64,000 bases of DNA from Falsiroseomonas algicola (GTDB lineage: Bacteria > Pseudomonadota > Alphaproteobacteria > Acetobacterales > Acetobacteraceae): contig NZ_JAAIKB010000012.1 in the NCBI RefSeq assembly GCF_011040385.1, positions 113,455 to 177,454 of the forward strand. Reading direction: 5' to 3'. The notes under the pieces were generated by a model. The model had not been told where the DNA came from. It ran no database searches and was given only the letters and a program-made list of their open reading frames with translations. Below are positions 9,647 to 20,388 of this stretch, one piece after another. A program made the position numbers and the translations under genes. Positions within the stretch are counted from its first letter, which is position 1; every line of letters starts with the position of its first letter.

Positions 9647-10776
9647 TGACCGACCTTCTCCGCCCCATCGAGATCCTGCGCCCGACGCGCCTGGAATTCG
9701 GCGCCGGCACCGTCGGCATCGTCGGCCAATGGGCGCGGGAGCACGGGATCACCCGCACGCTCGTCGTCAGCGGCGGCTTCAACGCGAAGCGCGTCGATGT
9801 GCTGGGCCTGCCGGGGGAAGTCGCCATCTTCGGCCAGGTGAAGCCGGAACCCGACCTGCCGAACCTGCATGCCGCGCTGGCCATGGCGGAGGCATTCAAG
9901 CCGCAACTCGTCGTCGGCTTCGGCGGCGGCAGCGCGCTCGACCTCGCCAAGCTCGTCGCCGTGCTACCCGGCAGCGGCCAGACGCTGCATGAGGTGGTGG
10001 GGCCGGAGAAGGTGAAGGGCCGCAGCGTCAAGCTCGCCCAGGTCCCGACCACGGCGGGCACGGGCAGCGAGGCCGGCACGCGCTCCCTCGTCACCGATCC
10101 CGCGACGGAGCAGAAGCTGGCGGTGCAGAGCCGCCACATGCTGGCCGACCTCGCCGTGGTGGACGCGGAACTCACCATGAGCGTCCCGCCCGCCGTCACC
10201 GCCGCCACCGGCGTGGATGCCATGGCGCATTGCGTGGAGGCCTTCACCAGCAAGCGCGCGCATCCGCTGATCGACCTCTATGCGCTGGAGGGCATCCGCC
10301 TCGTCGGCCGGTACCTCGCCCGCGCCGTCGCCGATGGCAGCGATACGGAAGCGCGGGCGGGCCTCATGCTCGCCTCGCTCTATGGCGGCTACTGTCTCGG
10401 CCCGGTGAACACCACGGCGGGCCATGCCGTGGCCTATCCGCTCGGCACGCGCCAGCACATCGCCCATGGCCATGCCTGCGCGCTGGTCTTCCCGCATACA
10501 CTCGCCTTCAACGCGCCGGTGATGGCAGAGAAGACCGCGCTGGTGCTGCAGGCGCTCGGCCTTCCCGCCAGCAGCGAGGAGAGCGTGGTGCGCGAGGCGA
10601 CCCACGCCTTCTGCGCGAAGCTCGGCATCGAGATGCGCCTCTCCGCCCTCGGCGTGCCGGAAGCCTCGCTGGAATCGATGGCGCAGGAGGCCCACGCCAT
10701 CCGCCGCCTGCTGGATAACAACCCCCGCGACATCAGCGCGGCGGAGATCCTCGCGATCTACCGCCGCGCCTTCTGA
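9646..10776 (+). CDS. Iron-containing alcohol dehydrogenase
   Basis: 376 residues with the group III alcohol dehydrogenase layout: a nucleotide-binding GFGGGSALDLAK (about 91-102), then VPTTAGTGSEAG, and the metal ligands Asp191 and His195 (VDAMAHCVEAF), His260 (AGHAVAYPLG) and His274 (HGHACALV). It should oxidise a hydroxyl group or reduce an aldehyde/ketone with NAD(P). Within this operon it may interconvert the sugar acid entering the kinase step, for example a C2/C3 epimerising oxidation; that is inference. It begins inside the pdxA2 stop codon. Confidence 0.87.
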
Positions 10777-10787
10777 GGAAAAGCGCG

Positions 10788-11957
10788 ATGGACACCGGCA
10801 TCATCGAGAAGCCCGAGACGCTGGCCGCCGCGCCCGGCGATCCCGCGCGGACGGAATGCTTCATCCCGACGCCCTGCGTGCAGAACCATGCCGCCTTCCT
10901 GATGGAGTTGCCGGGCGGCGATCTCGGCTGCGTCTGGTTCGGCGGCACGCAGGAAGGGGTGCCCGACATCTCCGTGCGCTTCTCCCGCCTCAAGCCTGGC
11001 GCCACGCGCTGGTCGCCGACGCAGACGCTGTCGGATGACCCGACGCGGTCGGAACAGAACCCGCTGCTCTTCCCGGCACCGGATGGGTCTCTCTGGCTGC
11101 TCTGGACCGCGCAGATCAGCGGCAACCAGGACACCGCCCTCATCCGCCGCCGCATCAGCCGCGATGGCGGCGACAGCTGGGGCCCGATCGAGACCACGAT
11201 CGGGGAGCAGCCGGGCTTCGGCACCTTCATCCGCCAGCCCATCATCGTGACATCGGAAGGCAACTGGCTGCTTCCGATCTGGCGCTGCACCAAGCCGCCC
11301 GTCGGCGCCTGGACCGGCGACCTCGACACCTCCTCCGTCATGCTCTCCGCGGACCAGGGGAAGACCTGGACCGAACGCGCGGTGCCCGACAGCACCGGCA
11401 CCTGCCACATGTGCATCCTCGACATGCAGGACGGCACGCTGGTCGCCTTCTACCGCAGCCGCTGGGCCGATTGGGTCTATCGCAGCACGTCGCAGGATGG
11501 CGGCCGCACATGGACCGCGCCGGTGCCGACCACGCTGCCCAACAACAACTCCTCCATCCAGGCGATCCGCCTGGCCGATGGCGGCATCGCCATCCTGTTC
11601 AACGACAGCAGCGCGAAGGATGCGACGGATCGCCGCGTCTCGCTCTATGACGACATCAGCGACATGGAAGCCCCGGTTGCCCCGCCCGCCGAGGGGCGCA
11701 GCGCCTTCTGGGGTGCGCCGCGCGCGCCGATGACGCTGGCAGTGAGCTATGATGGCGGCCTCACCTGGCCGCATCGCCGCAACCTCGAAACCGGGGACGG
11801 CTTCTGCATGACCAACAATTCGAAGGAGAGGCTGAACCGCGAGTTCAGCTATCCCTCGCTGCGCCAGGCCGCCGACGGGTCGCTGCACATCGCCTACACC
11901 TATTGGCGCCAGGCCATCAAATACGTCCATGTGCCCCTCGACTGGGTGCGTGGCTGA
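10788..11957 (+). CDS. BNR-repeat sialidase-like protein
   Basis: 389 residues predicted to form a six-bladed beta-propeller. Four Asp-box motifs are visible: SRDGGDSW (124-131), SADQGKTW (187-194), SQDGGRTW (235-242) and SYDGGLTW (320-327). There is no signal peptide, so it looks cytoplasmic, unlike secreted sialidases. The start has GAGGA upstream and the gene follows the alcohol dehydrogenase by 11 bases in an operon for sugar-acid use. A glycoside-releasing or lyase role on an oligosaccharide acid is possible; sialic acid itself is unsupported because no nan genes are nearby. Confidence 0.75.
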   Translation: MDTGIIEKPETLAAAPGDPARTECFIPTPCVQNHAAFLMELPGGDLGCVWFGGTQEGVPDISVRFSRLKPGATRWSPTQTLSDDPTRSEQNPLLFPAPDGSLWLLWTAQISGNQDTALIRRRISRDGGDSWGPIETTIGEQPGFGTFIRQPIIVTSEGNWLLPIWRCTKPPVGAWTGDLDTSSVMLSADQGKTWTERAVPDSTGTCHMCILDMQDGTLVAFYRSRWADWVYRSTSQDGGRTWTAPVPTTLPNNNSSIQAIRLADGGIAILFNDSSAKDATDRRVSLYDDISDMEAPVAPPAEGRSAFWGAPRAPMTLAVSYDGGLTWPHRRNLETGDGFCMTNNSKERLNREFSYPSLRQAADGSLHIAYTYWRQAIKYVHVPLDWVRG

Positions 11958-11985
11958 ACGAAACCCGAGAAGGAGGAACAAAGAA

Positions 11986-12963
11986 ATGCTTCGCCGCACC
12001 CTGATCCAGTCCGCCGTCGGCGGCCTCGGCCTGCTGGCCGCGCCCGTCGTGCATGCCCAGGCCGCCTGGCCGCATGGCCGCACCATCCGCGTGGTCTGCC
12101 CCTGGCCGCCCGGCGCCGCGAATGACGCGCTCGCCCGCCTGCTGGCGCAGAAGCTGCAGGAGAAGCTGGGCGCGACCGCCATCGCGGAAAATCGCACCGG
12201 CGGCGCCGGCCTGGTCGGTACGCGGGAAGTGCTGAACGCGGCGCCGGACGGCTACACGCTGCTCGCCTCCGCCTTCAATACCGCCGTCATGCCGCTGGTG
12301 CTGCGCGGCGCGAATTTCGATCCGGAGCGCGACCTGGAGGTGATGGCCCGCGTCGCCCGCGCGCCGCTGGTGATGGTGATCAGCGGCAGCCGTCCGCAGC
12401 GCACCGTCGCCGATGTCGTCGCCGCGGCGAAGGCCAATCCGCGGGACTGGAACATCGCCATCTCCTCCCTCGGCTCCGCCGGCCACCTGGCGACCATCGA
12501 GTTCAACCGCCGCACCGGCGCCAATCTCGACATGGTCGCCTATCGCGGCACGCAGCCTGCGCTGACGGATCTGATGGGCGGCAGCGCGCAGCTCCTCATC
12601 GACCCGTCCTTCGCGCTGCTGCCGGCGACGGGCGATGGCCGCGTCCGTGCCCTCGGCATCGCCGCTGGCGAGCGTTCCCCGTTGGCGCCCACCGTACCGA
12701 CGATGGCGGAGGCCGGGCTGCCTGGCTACGAATTCCAGTCCTGGTATGCCTCCTGGGCGCCGAAGGGCACGTCGCAGGAGATCTGCGGCCGCGTGAACGC
12801 GCTGATGCAGGAAACCATGCGCGACCCCGCCATCGTCTCGCGCCTCACCGCGCAGGTGCTGGAGCCGGTGACGGAGAGCATCGACCAGACCAAGACATTC
12901 ATCCGCAACGAGATCAGCCGCGCGACGGAGCTGCTGCGGAGCGTGAACTACCAGCCCGAGTAA
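11986..12963 (+). CDS. Bug-family (TTT) periplasmic solute-binding protein
   Basis: 325 residues with a signal peptide (MLRRTLIQSAVGG, cleavage near AHAQAA). The two Bug ligand-loop motifs are present: VVCPWPPGAANDALARL and AENRTGGAGLVG. AGGAGG lies ten bases upstream of the ATG. It closes the sugar-acid operon, so it probably captures the four-carbon acid substrate. The TctA/TctB membrane subunits needed for transport are not in this window. Confidence 0.85.
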   Translation: MLRRTLIQSAVGGLGLLAAPVVHAQAAWPHGRTIRVVCPWPPGAANDALARLLAQKLQEKLGATAIAENRTGGAGLVGTREVLNAAPDGYTLLASAFNTAVMPLVLRGANFDPERDLEVMARVARAPLVMVISGSRPQRTVADVVAAAKANPRDWNIAISSLGSAGHLATIEFNRRTGANLDMVAYRGTQPALTDLMGGSAQLLIDPSFALLPATGDGRVRALGIAAGERSPLAPTVPTMAEAGLPGYEFQSWYASWAPKGTSQEICGRVNALMQETMRDPAIVSRLTAQVLEPVTESIDQTKTFIRNEISRATELLRSVNYQPE

Positions 12964-13014
12964 CCTTCCGATCCATCGCCGCGAAGCCCCCGTCAACAAC
13001 GGAGGCTGGCGGCG

Positions 13015-14394
13015 ATGATGCGGGATGCCCGAGGCTTGGAACTGACGAGCGCGGCGCCGGAGGCGGTGGCCGCGCTGGATGGTGCGGTGCTGTCGCTACT
13101 GGCGCATCGCGCGGACCTCTCCGCCCGCCTGAAGCAGACATTGGCCCTCGATCCCGGCCTGGTGTCGGCCCATGTCCTGGCCGGCTTCGGCGCGCTGGTC
13201 GCCGCACGGGCTGAGCTCCGGCCCGATGCGCTCCATCACCTCTTTGCCGCGCGCGCGGCGCTGCGGGCACGTGGCGGCACGGCGCGGGAACATGCCCTGG
13301 TCCAGGCTCTGTCGGCCTCGGCGGAGGCGGGGGACATGGCGGCCGCCGCCACGCTGCTGGAAGGCGTGCTGCGCGGCGCGGCGCTGGATGCCATGGCGCT
13401 GAAGCTGGCGCATGCCATCCGCTTCATGCTGGGCGATGCCACCGCCATGCGCCTTGCCGTCGAATCCGCGCTGCCGGCCTGGGACCGATCGATTCCCGGC
13501 TACGGTTTCGTGCTGGGCTGCCACGCCTTCGCGCTGGAGGAGACGGGCGCCGCCGCGGCGGCGGAACTCGCCGGCCGCGCCGCCGTCGCCGTGGCGCCGG
13601 ACGACCTCTGGGGCGCGCATGCCGTGGCGCATGTGATGGAGCGAGAGGGCCGCGCGCGGCAGGGCCTGGCCTGGATCGCGGGGCTGCATCCCGGCCTGCC
13701 GGAAAGCGGGTCCTTCGGCCGCCACCTGCATTGGCACGCGGCGCTGTTCCACCTGCATCTCGGCCAGGCGGATGCGGCGCTGGCGCTGTTCGACCGCGAC
13801 ATCGCGGCCCTGCCCTGCGAGGATGTGCGCGACTTCGCCAATGCGGCGTCGCTGCTCTGGCGCCTGGAAGCGCAGGGCGTGGCGGTGGGTGCCGCTCGCT
13901 GGGATGCGCTGGCCGATCTCGCCGCGCGCCGCGCCGATGAACCCGGCCTTGCCTTCATCGACCTGCACCATGTGCTGGCGCTGGCCGCCGCCGGGCGTCG
14001 TGGCGCGCTGACCATGAAGCTTGAGGCGATGCAGCGTCGCGCGGCAGCGGAGGTGGATAGCCAGGCGCGCGTGCTGGCGCTGGTCGGGCTGCCCGCCGCC
14101 CGCGCCATCGCCCTGCTGCGGGATGATCCGGCCGAGGCGGTGGCGCTGCTGCTGCCGCTCCGCCATCGCCTACGCGCAGTGGGTGGCAGCGAGGCGCAGC
14201 GCGACCTTTTCGAGCGCATGCTGATCGAGGCCGCGCTGCGCGCCGGGCAGAAGGCGCTGGGCGCCGCGCTGCTCGGCGATCGGGCCGCGCAGCGCGCGCT
14301 CGGCGCCTGGGAGGATCAGCGCGGCGCGATGTCGCCCGCCCGCACCCAGTCATCGCCCCGCGCCTGCCAGGTGACGCGGTTGGAGGTCGCGTAG
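13015..14394 (+). CDS. TTC38-like tetratricopeptide repeat protein
   Basis: 459 residues, almost entirely alpha-helical and Ala/Leu-rich, matching the TTC38 family of helical-repeat proteins. The conserved central stretch WGAHAVAHVMEREGR followed by HLHWHAALFHL is the family fingerprint. No signal peptide or membrane segment is seen. GGAGG is nine bases before the ATG. The last 79 bases overlap the 3' end of the convergent solute-binding-protein gene, and the final 25 residues are less family-like, so the natural end may have been extended. Function of the family in bacteria is unknown; a scaffold role is only a guess. Confidence 0.75.
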   Translation: MMRDARGLELTSAAPEAVAALDGAVLSLLAHRADLSARLKQTLALDPGLVSAHVLAGFGALVAARAELRPDALHHLFAARAALRARGGTAREHALVQALSASAEAGDMAAAATLLEGVLRGAALDAMALKLAHAIRFMLGDATAMRLAVESALPAWDRSIPGYGFVLGCHAFALEETGAAAAAELAGRAAVAVAPDDLWGAHAVAHVMEREGRARQGLAWIAGLHPGLPESGSFGRHLHWHAALFHLHLGQADAALALFDRDIAALPCEDVRDFANAASLLWRLEAQGVAVGAARWDALADLAARRADEPGLAFIDLHHVLALAAAGRRGALTMKLEAMQRRAAAEVDSQARVLALVGLPAARAIALLRDDPAEAVALLLPLRHRLRAVGGSEAQRDLFERMLIEAALRAGQKALGAALLGDRAAQRALGAWEDQRGAMSPARTQSSPRACQVTRLEVA

Positions 14395-15824
14395 GTCACG
14401 GGCTGGGTGAAGAGGAAGAGCACCGGCGCCTCCTCGCACATGCGCTGCGTCGCCTGCGCATAGAGCGTGCGGCGGCGGGCCGCATCCGTCGTCTGCCGCG
14501 CCTGGCGCAGCAGGGCGGTGAAGGGCTCGTCGTTCCAATAGGCATAGGGGCTGCCGCTTTCGAACAGCGCCAGCAGCCCATCCGCATCCAGCGTCGGCCA
14601 GGCCTGCGAGAGGTACGCCATCTGCCCCATGGTCGGCGCGCGGAGATACTTGTTCATCCAGGCGCCGAACTCCATCTCGACGATCCGCGTGCGCACGCCG
14701 ACTTCTTCCAGCTGCGCGGCCACCGCCTGGGTGATCTCCTGCGCCAGCAGATAGGGGCCGACGGGCACCTCGAACTCGATAGTCAGCTGGCCGGGCCGCA
14801 CGCCCGCTTCCTGCAGCAGGCGCCGCGCACGGGCCGGATCGTAGCCCGGTGCGCGCAGCGACTCATTGTAGCCGAAATAGGCGGGGGTCAGGACCTGGCA
14901 GGTTGAGACGCTGCCGATGCCGTTCCAGATCGCGTCGCGGATCGCCTCCCGATCCACCGCCGCGTTCAGCGCCTGGCGCAGCGGGCGGCTGTCCCGGAAG
15001 GGCGGCGTCAGCAGGTTGTACTTCACGAAGACGCTGCGGATGGAATCGACATGGCCGGATCGCGCACGGCCGGACTGGTCGATGCGCCGCATCTCGCTGG
15101 GCGGCACGCCGGTGATGAGGTCCACTTCGCCCGCCATCAGCGCGGCGATGCGGGCGCCGGCCTCGGGAATCACGCGGAAGGTGACGTTGTCGAAGGCCGG
15201 GCGGTCGCCCGTCCAGCCCGCCCGCGCCTGCAGCACCGCGCGGTCACCGCTGGTGAATTGCCGCAGCTCATAGGGGCCGGCGCCGACCGCGGCATTGGCG
15301 GGATTGTTCGACTGCGTCCAGCGCGGCGGCAGCAGGAAGAAGGTGGAGAGCTGGTCGGCCAGCGCGGGGTAGGGGCTGCGCGTCTTCACCTCGATCTCGG
15401 TCGGCGAGATCACGGAAACCTCCGACACCAGCGCGAACCAGGGCCGCACCCGCGCATTGTTGGCGGGGTTCATCACCCGCTCGAAGTTCCACTTCACCGC
15501 TTCTGCATCCAGCGCTTCCCCGTTGGAGAAGGTGACGCCAGAGCGCAGCGTGAAGCGCCAGGTGGTGTCATCCACCGCGCGCCAGGCCGTGGCGAGCTGC
15601 GGCTGCAGCTTCATGTCCGGCCCACGCACCAGCAGCGCGAGGTGGATGTGGCTGATGACCGACAGGTCGGTGCCGATCGTCGTCGTGTTGTGCGGATCGA
15701 GCGTGTTCACGTTGGTGGACAGCGCGATGGTCAGGTTGCGCGGCTGCGCCAGCGCCTGGCCCGTGAGACCCGTGGCCAGCAGCGCTGCCAGCGCCGCACG
15801 ACGCGCGAAGGGAATGCTTCTCAT
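14316..15824 (-). CDS. ABC transporter substrate-binding protein, family 5 (peptide type)
   Basis: 502 residues. MRSIPFARRAALAALLATGL and a cleavage site after ALA-Q mark a signal peptide. The mature part begins NLTIALSTNVNTLDPHNT and shows the family-5 body (WRFTLRSGVTFSNGE, then VGAGPYEL). AGGAGAGG precedes the ATG at 15824. It is the last gene of the hyuA-to-SBP operon, eight bases after the hydrolase stop, and is the natural periplasmic partner of the Dpp-like permease encoded upstream. Its 3' end overlaps the TTC38-like gene by 79 bases. Confidence 0.88.
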   Translation of the reverse strand: MRSIPFARRAALAALLATGLTGQALAQPRNLTIALSTNVNTLDPHNTTTIGTDLSVISHIHLALLVRGPDMKLQPQLATAWRAVDDTTWRFTLRSGVTFSNGEALDAEAVKWNFERVMNPANNARVRPWFALVSEVSVISPTEIEVKTRSPYPALADQLSTFFLLPPRWTQSNNPANAAVGAGPYELRQFTSGDRAVLQARAGWTGDRPAFDNVTFRVIPEAGARIAALMAGEVDLITGVPPSEMRRIDQSGRARSGHVDSIRSVFVKYNLLTPPFRDSRPLRQALNAAVDREAIRDAIWNGIGSVSTCQVLTPAYFGYNESLRAPGYDPARARRLLQEAGVRPGQLTIEFEVPVGPYLLAQEITQAVAAQLEEVGVRTRIVEMEFGAWMNKYLRAPTMGQMAYLSQAWPTLDADGLLALFESGSPYAYWNDEPFTALLRQARQTTDAARRRTLYAQATQRMCEEAPVLFLFTQPVTYATSNRVTWQARGDDWVRAGDIAPR

Positions 15825-15832
15825 GACCTCTC

Positions 15833-16672
15833 CTATGCCCCGTGTTCCGCCAGGAAGCGCCGGATGCGCGCCAGCACCGCGTCCCGCGCCTCGACATGCA
15901 CCGAATGATTGGCACCCTCGACCATGAACAGCTCGGCCTTCGGCACCGCTTCCGCGATCAGCCTGGACTGGGATGGCGGACATATCCAGTCCGCCGCGCC
16001 ACACACCACCAGCGTGGGAACGGCGATCTCCGGCAGCCGGGGGCGCAGGTCGTAATCCTTCTCCGCGAAGAGGTCGTTATGCGTCTTTGCGTGGAAGGAC
16101 ATGGTCCGCGTGCGCTCCATCGAGGCATCGGGATCGAATCGCTCGTAGTAGAGCGGCTGCAGCGCCGCCCAGATCAGCCGCAGCTCCGTATCGTCCACCA
16201 CCGCGTCGGAGAACATCTTCTCCACCATGCGGACGGAGGCACTGGTCGCCTTATGCAGCCGCGCCTTGATGTTCTCGACCGCCTCGGCCTCGTGATGGTG
16301 GCTCGGCGCGGTGCCGCGCAGGATCAGATGCGTGGCGCTGCCGGGATGGCGCAGCGTGTGCGTCAGCGCGATCATGCCGCCGAAGCTGCCGCCCTGGATG
16401 ATGCAGGGCGCGCCGACCAGCGTCTTGCGCAGTTCCTCCAGGTCATCCGCCAGGCGGTCGAAAGTGAAGGGCGGCGTGAGGGAGGATTGCCCGCAGCCGC
16501 GCTGGTCATAGGCGATGACGCGGTATTCGTCGCTGAGCGGGCGATAGGCCGCCATCTCCCCCGCATGGTCGCCGATGCCGCGGCCGCCATGCACCAGGAT
16601 GATGGTGCCGCGCTTCGCCTCGCCGATATCCTCGACAAGAAGTTCCGCGCCGGCGATCGCAACCCGCTTCAT
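15833..16672 (-). CDS. Alpha/beta hydrolase, proline-iminopeptidase-like
   Basis: 279 residues. The nucleophile elbow is GGSFGG (Ser96), the oxyanion loop HGGRGIGD (28-35), and the likely acid and base are Asp228 (CGAADW) and His256 (GANHSVH). A helical cap follows the nucleophile, as in prolyl aminopeptidases and related amidases/esterases. No signal peptide, so it acts in the cytoplasm. Placement after a peptide-type importer and hydantoinase-like genes suggests cleavage of an imported amide or ester. It overlaps the UroD-like gene by four bases. Confidence 0.82.
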   Translation of the reverse strand: MKRVAIAGAELLVEDIGEAKRGTIILVHGGRGIGDHAGEMAAYRPLSDEYRVIAYDQRGCGQSSLTPPFTFDRLADDLEELRKTLVGAPCIIQGGSFGGMIALTHTLRHPGSATHLILRGTAPSHHHEAEAVENIKARLHKATSASVRMVEKMFSDAVVDDTELRLIWAALQPLYYERFDPDASMERTRTMSFHAKTHNDLFAEKDYDLRPRLPEIAVPTLVVCGAADWICPPSQSRLIAEAVPKAELFMVEGANHSVHVEARDAVLARIRRFLAEHGA

Positions 16673-17646
16673 GCTTCCCCCCTTATGCGCGCGCCGACCC
16701 GCGCCAGCAGCGCGGTATCGACGGGGTGGCGGATGACGCAGCCCGGGGAGATCAGCACGCCATTCCCGCTGGCGCGGATCGCGGCCAGGTCGTCCTCGAT
16801 GGCGTTCATGTCGCCCTGGGTGATCGGCGTGCGGCGCAGCCCGCCCAGGATCGGCTTGCGGCCACCGGCCGCGCGGTATTGCGCGATGGAGGGCGCGGTC
16901 TCCCCGATATGCCAGTTCAGCACGGGCACGGGAAGTTCGCTGAGCAGGTCGAAGAGAATGTCGTCGCCATGCATGTGCACGGCGTTGAACCAGCCCGCCT
17001 TCGCGCCTTCCAGCGCCGCCAGGTCATGCGCCAGGAAGTTGCGGCGATAGGCCGCCTCGCCGACCGCGCTGGTCGCGTCCTGCACCGCGAAGAAGACACC
17101 CGCGCAGCCCAGCGCGATGGCGGTACGGCTGAAGGCGGCGGTGGTTTCCGCCATTTCCGCCATGGCCGCCTGCACCAGCGCGGGATGATCGCGCAGATGG
17201 GTCGCGAAGCCGTTGCCGCCGATCAGCTTCTTGGCGATGGTGACGGGGGAGAAGACGGTGGCGAGCACCGGCACCGCCGGCCCCAGCGCCGCCACCAGCA
17301 GCCCCAGATGCCGCAATTCCCGCCCCAGCACGCCGGCCGTGGGGTCCAGGCGCTTGACGCGCGTCCAATCCTCCGGCGCCTGGATCGGGCTCGCCGTCAC
17401 CTTCGCGACGCCGCCCGCCGCGATCTCCGAATAGTCCGCGCGGACGCCCCAATCCTCCACGACATAGAGGCCGTTCGGCATGGATTTCACGAAATCCGCG
17501 CCGGTCGCGCGGGTGAAGGCCACCGTCTCCCGCGCGATGGCGTCGGGGTCGAGGTCGATGCCGGGGAAATGCGTCCAGAAGGAGAAGGCGGGGCGCGGCG
17601 TGGCTTGCCCCGCGATCGTCGCGCGTACCAGGTCGGCCGGCGTCAT
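16669..17646 (-). CDS. Uroporphyrinogen decarboxylase-family protein (URO-D superfamily)
   Basis: 325 residues with the URO-D TIM-barrel pattern, including FWTHFPGIDLDPDAI at the N-terminus, VEDWGV, a central FFAVQDATS strand, HMHGDD, and GGLRRTPITQGD. It lacks the full N-terminal motif of the heme enzyme HemE, and resembles the corrinoid/methyltransferase and unknown-substrate branches found in transport operons. It sits between the OppF-like ATPase and the hydrolase with four-base overlaps on both sides, so it must belong to the same pathway. It could handle a methylated substrate, but this is speculative. Confidence 0.78.
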   Translation of the reverse strand: MTPADLVRATIAGQATPRPAFSFWTHFPGIDLDPDAIARETVAFTRATGADFVKSMPNGLYVVEDWGVRADYSEIAAGGVAKVTASPIQAPEDWTRVKRLDPTAGVLGRELRHLGLLVAALGPAVPVLATVFSPVTIAKKLIGGNGFATHLRDHPALVQAAMAEMAETTAAFSRTAIALGCAGVFFAVQDATSAVGEAAYRRNFLAHDLAALEGAKAGWFNAVHMHGDDILFDLLSELPVPVLNWHIGETAPSIAQYRAAGGRKPILGGLRRTPITQGDMNAIEDDLAAIRASGNGVLISPGCVIRHPVDTALLARVGARIRGEA

Positions 17647-18541
17647 GCCGCTTCTCCCATCAAGACAAAATGGCCCCCGCCAAGGTCGCGCAGCGCCGCC
17701 GCCGGCGGGAAGGCATAGCCGCCCGCATCGAAGGCGAGCCTTTTCCGCCCGCGTTCATGCGCGGGATCGGGGATCGGCACGGCGGAGAGCAGCGCCTGGG
17801 TGTAGGGATGCCGCGCATCCCCGAACACCGCCTCGGTCGGCCCCATCTCCACGATGCGGCCGCGCAGCATGACCGCGACGCGCGAACAGAGGTAGCGCAC
17901 CATCGACAGGTCATGCGCGATGAACAACAGCGCCAGCCCCATGCTTTCCTGCAGATCCTGGAACAGGTTCACGATCTGCGCCTGGATGGAGACATCCAGC
18001 GCCGTGATCGGCTCATCCGCCACCAGGAATTGCGGCCGCAGCGCGATGGCGCGGGCGATGCCAATGCGCTGGCGCTGGCCGCCGCTGAATTCATGCGGGT
18101 AGCGCTGCATGAAGGCGGGATCGAGCCCCACGGTGCGGAACAGCGCCGCGACCCGATCCGGCCCCGCTTCCGCCCCATGCACCAGCAGCGGTTCCTGCAC
18201 GAAGTCACCGACGCGCATGCGCGGGTTCAGCGCGGCATAGGGGTCCTGGAAGACGATCTGCATGCGCCGGCGGAACGGCTTGCGCTGCGACGACGACAGC
18301 GATGTCAGATCGGTGCCGTCGAAGACGACGCGGCCGGCATCGGGCTCCTCCAGCCCCATCACCAGGCGGCCCGTGGTGCTCTTGCCGCTGCCGCTCTCCC
18401 CGACCAGGCCCAGCGTCTCCCCGGGCATGACGTCGAAGCTTACGTCATCGACCGCGCGGGTCACGTAGCGCGCGCGGCCGAACAGCCCGCCGCCGCTGGC
18501 GTAGTGCCGCCTCAGGCCTTCGACGCGGAGCAGGGGCGCCG

Positions 18542-18545
<4 letters not shown>
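17643..18545 (-). CDS. Dipeptide/oligopeptide ABC transporter ATP-binding protein (DppF/OppF type)
   Basis: 300 residues. Walker A GESGSGKST (49-57), signature SGGQRQR, Walker B FLVADEP with ITALDVS, and the switch His in FIAHDLS are all intact. The C-terminal extension RHPYTQALLSAVPIPDP is the oligopeptide-transporter ATPase tail. The ATG overlaps the DppD-type stop by four bases. It forms the ATPase heterodimer with the product of the preceding gene at the cytoplasmic face of the importer. Confidence 0.92.
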
Positions 18546-19530
<985 letters not shown>

Positions 19531-19531
<1 letters not shown>

Positions 19532-20388
19532 CACCGCACCGCCAGTCGCGGGTCGAAGAAGTCCCGCAGCCAGTCGCCCAGCAGGTTCACCGCCAGCACC
19601 GTCAGCATCAGCGCGAGGCCCGGGAAGGTGATGATCCACCAGGCGGAGGAGATGTAGGTCCGCCCATCCGCCAGCATCCGCCCCCAGGAAGGATCGGGCG
19701 GCTGGATGCCGAGGCCCAGGAACGAAAGCCCCGCCTCCAGCACGATCACCCGCGCCAGTTCCAGCGTCGCCACCACCAGCGCCGGCGTCAGCACATTCGG
19801 CAATATGTGGCGCAGGATGATCCGCGGATGGGAGGCGCCGATGGCCCGCGCGCTCTGCACGAATTCCCGTTCCCGCACCGCCAGCACCTGGCCGCGCACG
19901 ATGCGCGCGTAGCGGACCCAGGAGACCAGGGCGAGCACGCCGACCAGGTTGCGCAGGCTCGGCCCGAGTGCGGCCACCACCATCAGCGCCAGCAGCATCA
20001 GCGGCAGCGCGAGCTGGATATCGACCAGCCGCATGAGGATGCGATCCACCCAGCCGCCGAAATAGCCGGAGATGAGTCCCAGCAGCGTACCCAGCACGCC
20101 CCCCAGCAGCACCGCCGCGCCTGCCACCATCAGGGTCACGCGGCTGCCCGCGATGATGCGGGACAGGATGTCGCGCCCCAGCTGGTCCGTCCCCAGCGGA
20201 TGCGCACCCAGGCTGAACCAGGACAATGTGGGCGCCACCATCCGCGCGCGGAGATTCGTCCGCGTGGGATCGGGCAAATCGAGCCAGGGTCCGAAGATCG
20301 CCAGCAGCACCAGCACCACCAGCAGCGTGGCGCCCAGCAGGCCCAGCCATCCGGAACGGCGCGTCAGCGCCCGCCATACCTCCCTCAT
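19531..20388 (-). CDS. ABC transporter permease (DppC type)
   Basis: 285 residues with about six membrane segments: an N-terminal helix (GLLGATLLVVLVLLAIF), a periplasmic loop with GTDQLGRDILSRII, and the coupling EAA loop REREFVQSARAIGASHPRIILRHILPN, split here between the fourth and fifth segments. It pairs with the DppB-type permease to form the inner-membrane channel. It overlaps the upstream gene by four bases. Confidence 0.92.

Noticed and set aside
10788..11957. Sialic acid catabolism (nan) locus
   Set aside because: Only Asp boxes support a sialidase fold; no nanA, nanE, nanK or sialic acid transporter and no signal peptide.
16669..17646. hemE, heme biosynthesis
   Set aside because: Only superfamily resemblance; operon context is a peptide-type importer and the HemE N-terminal motif is not present.
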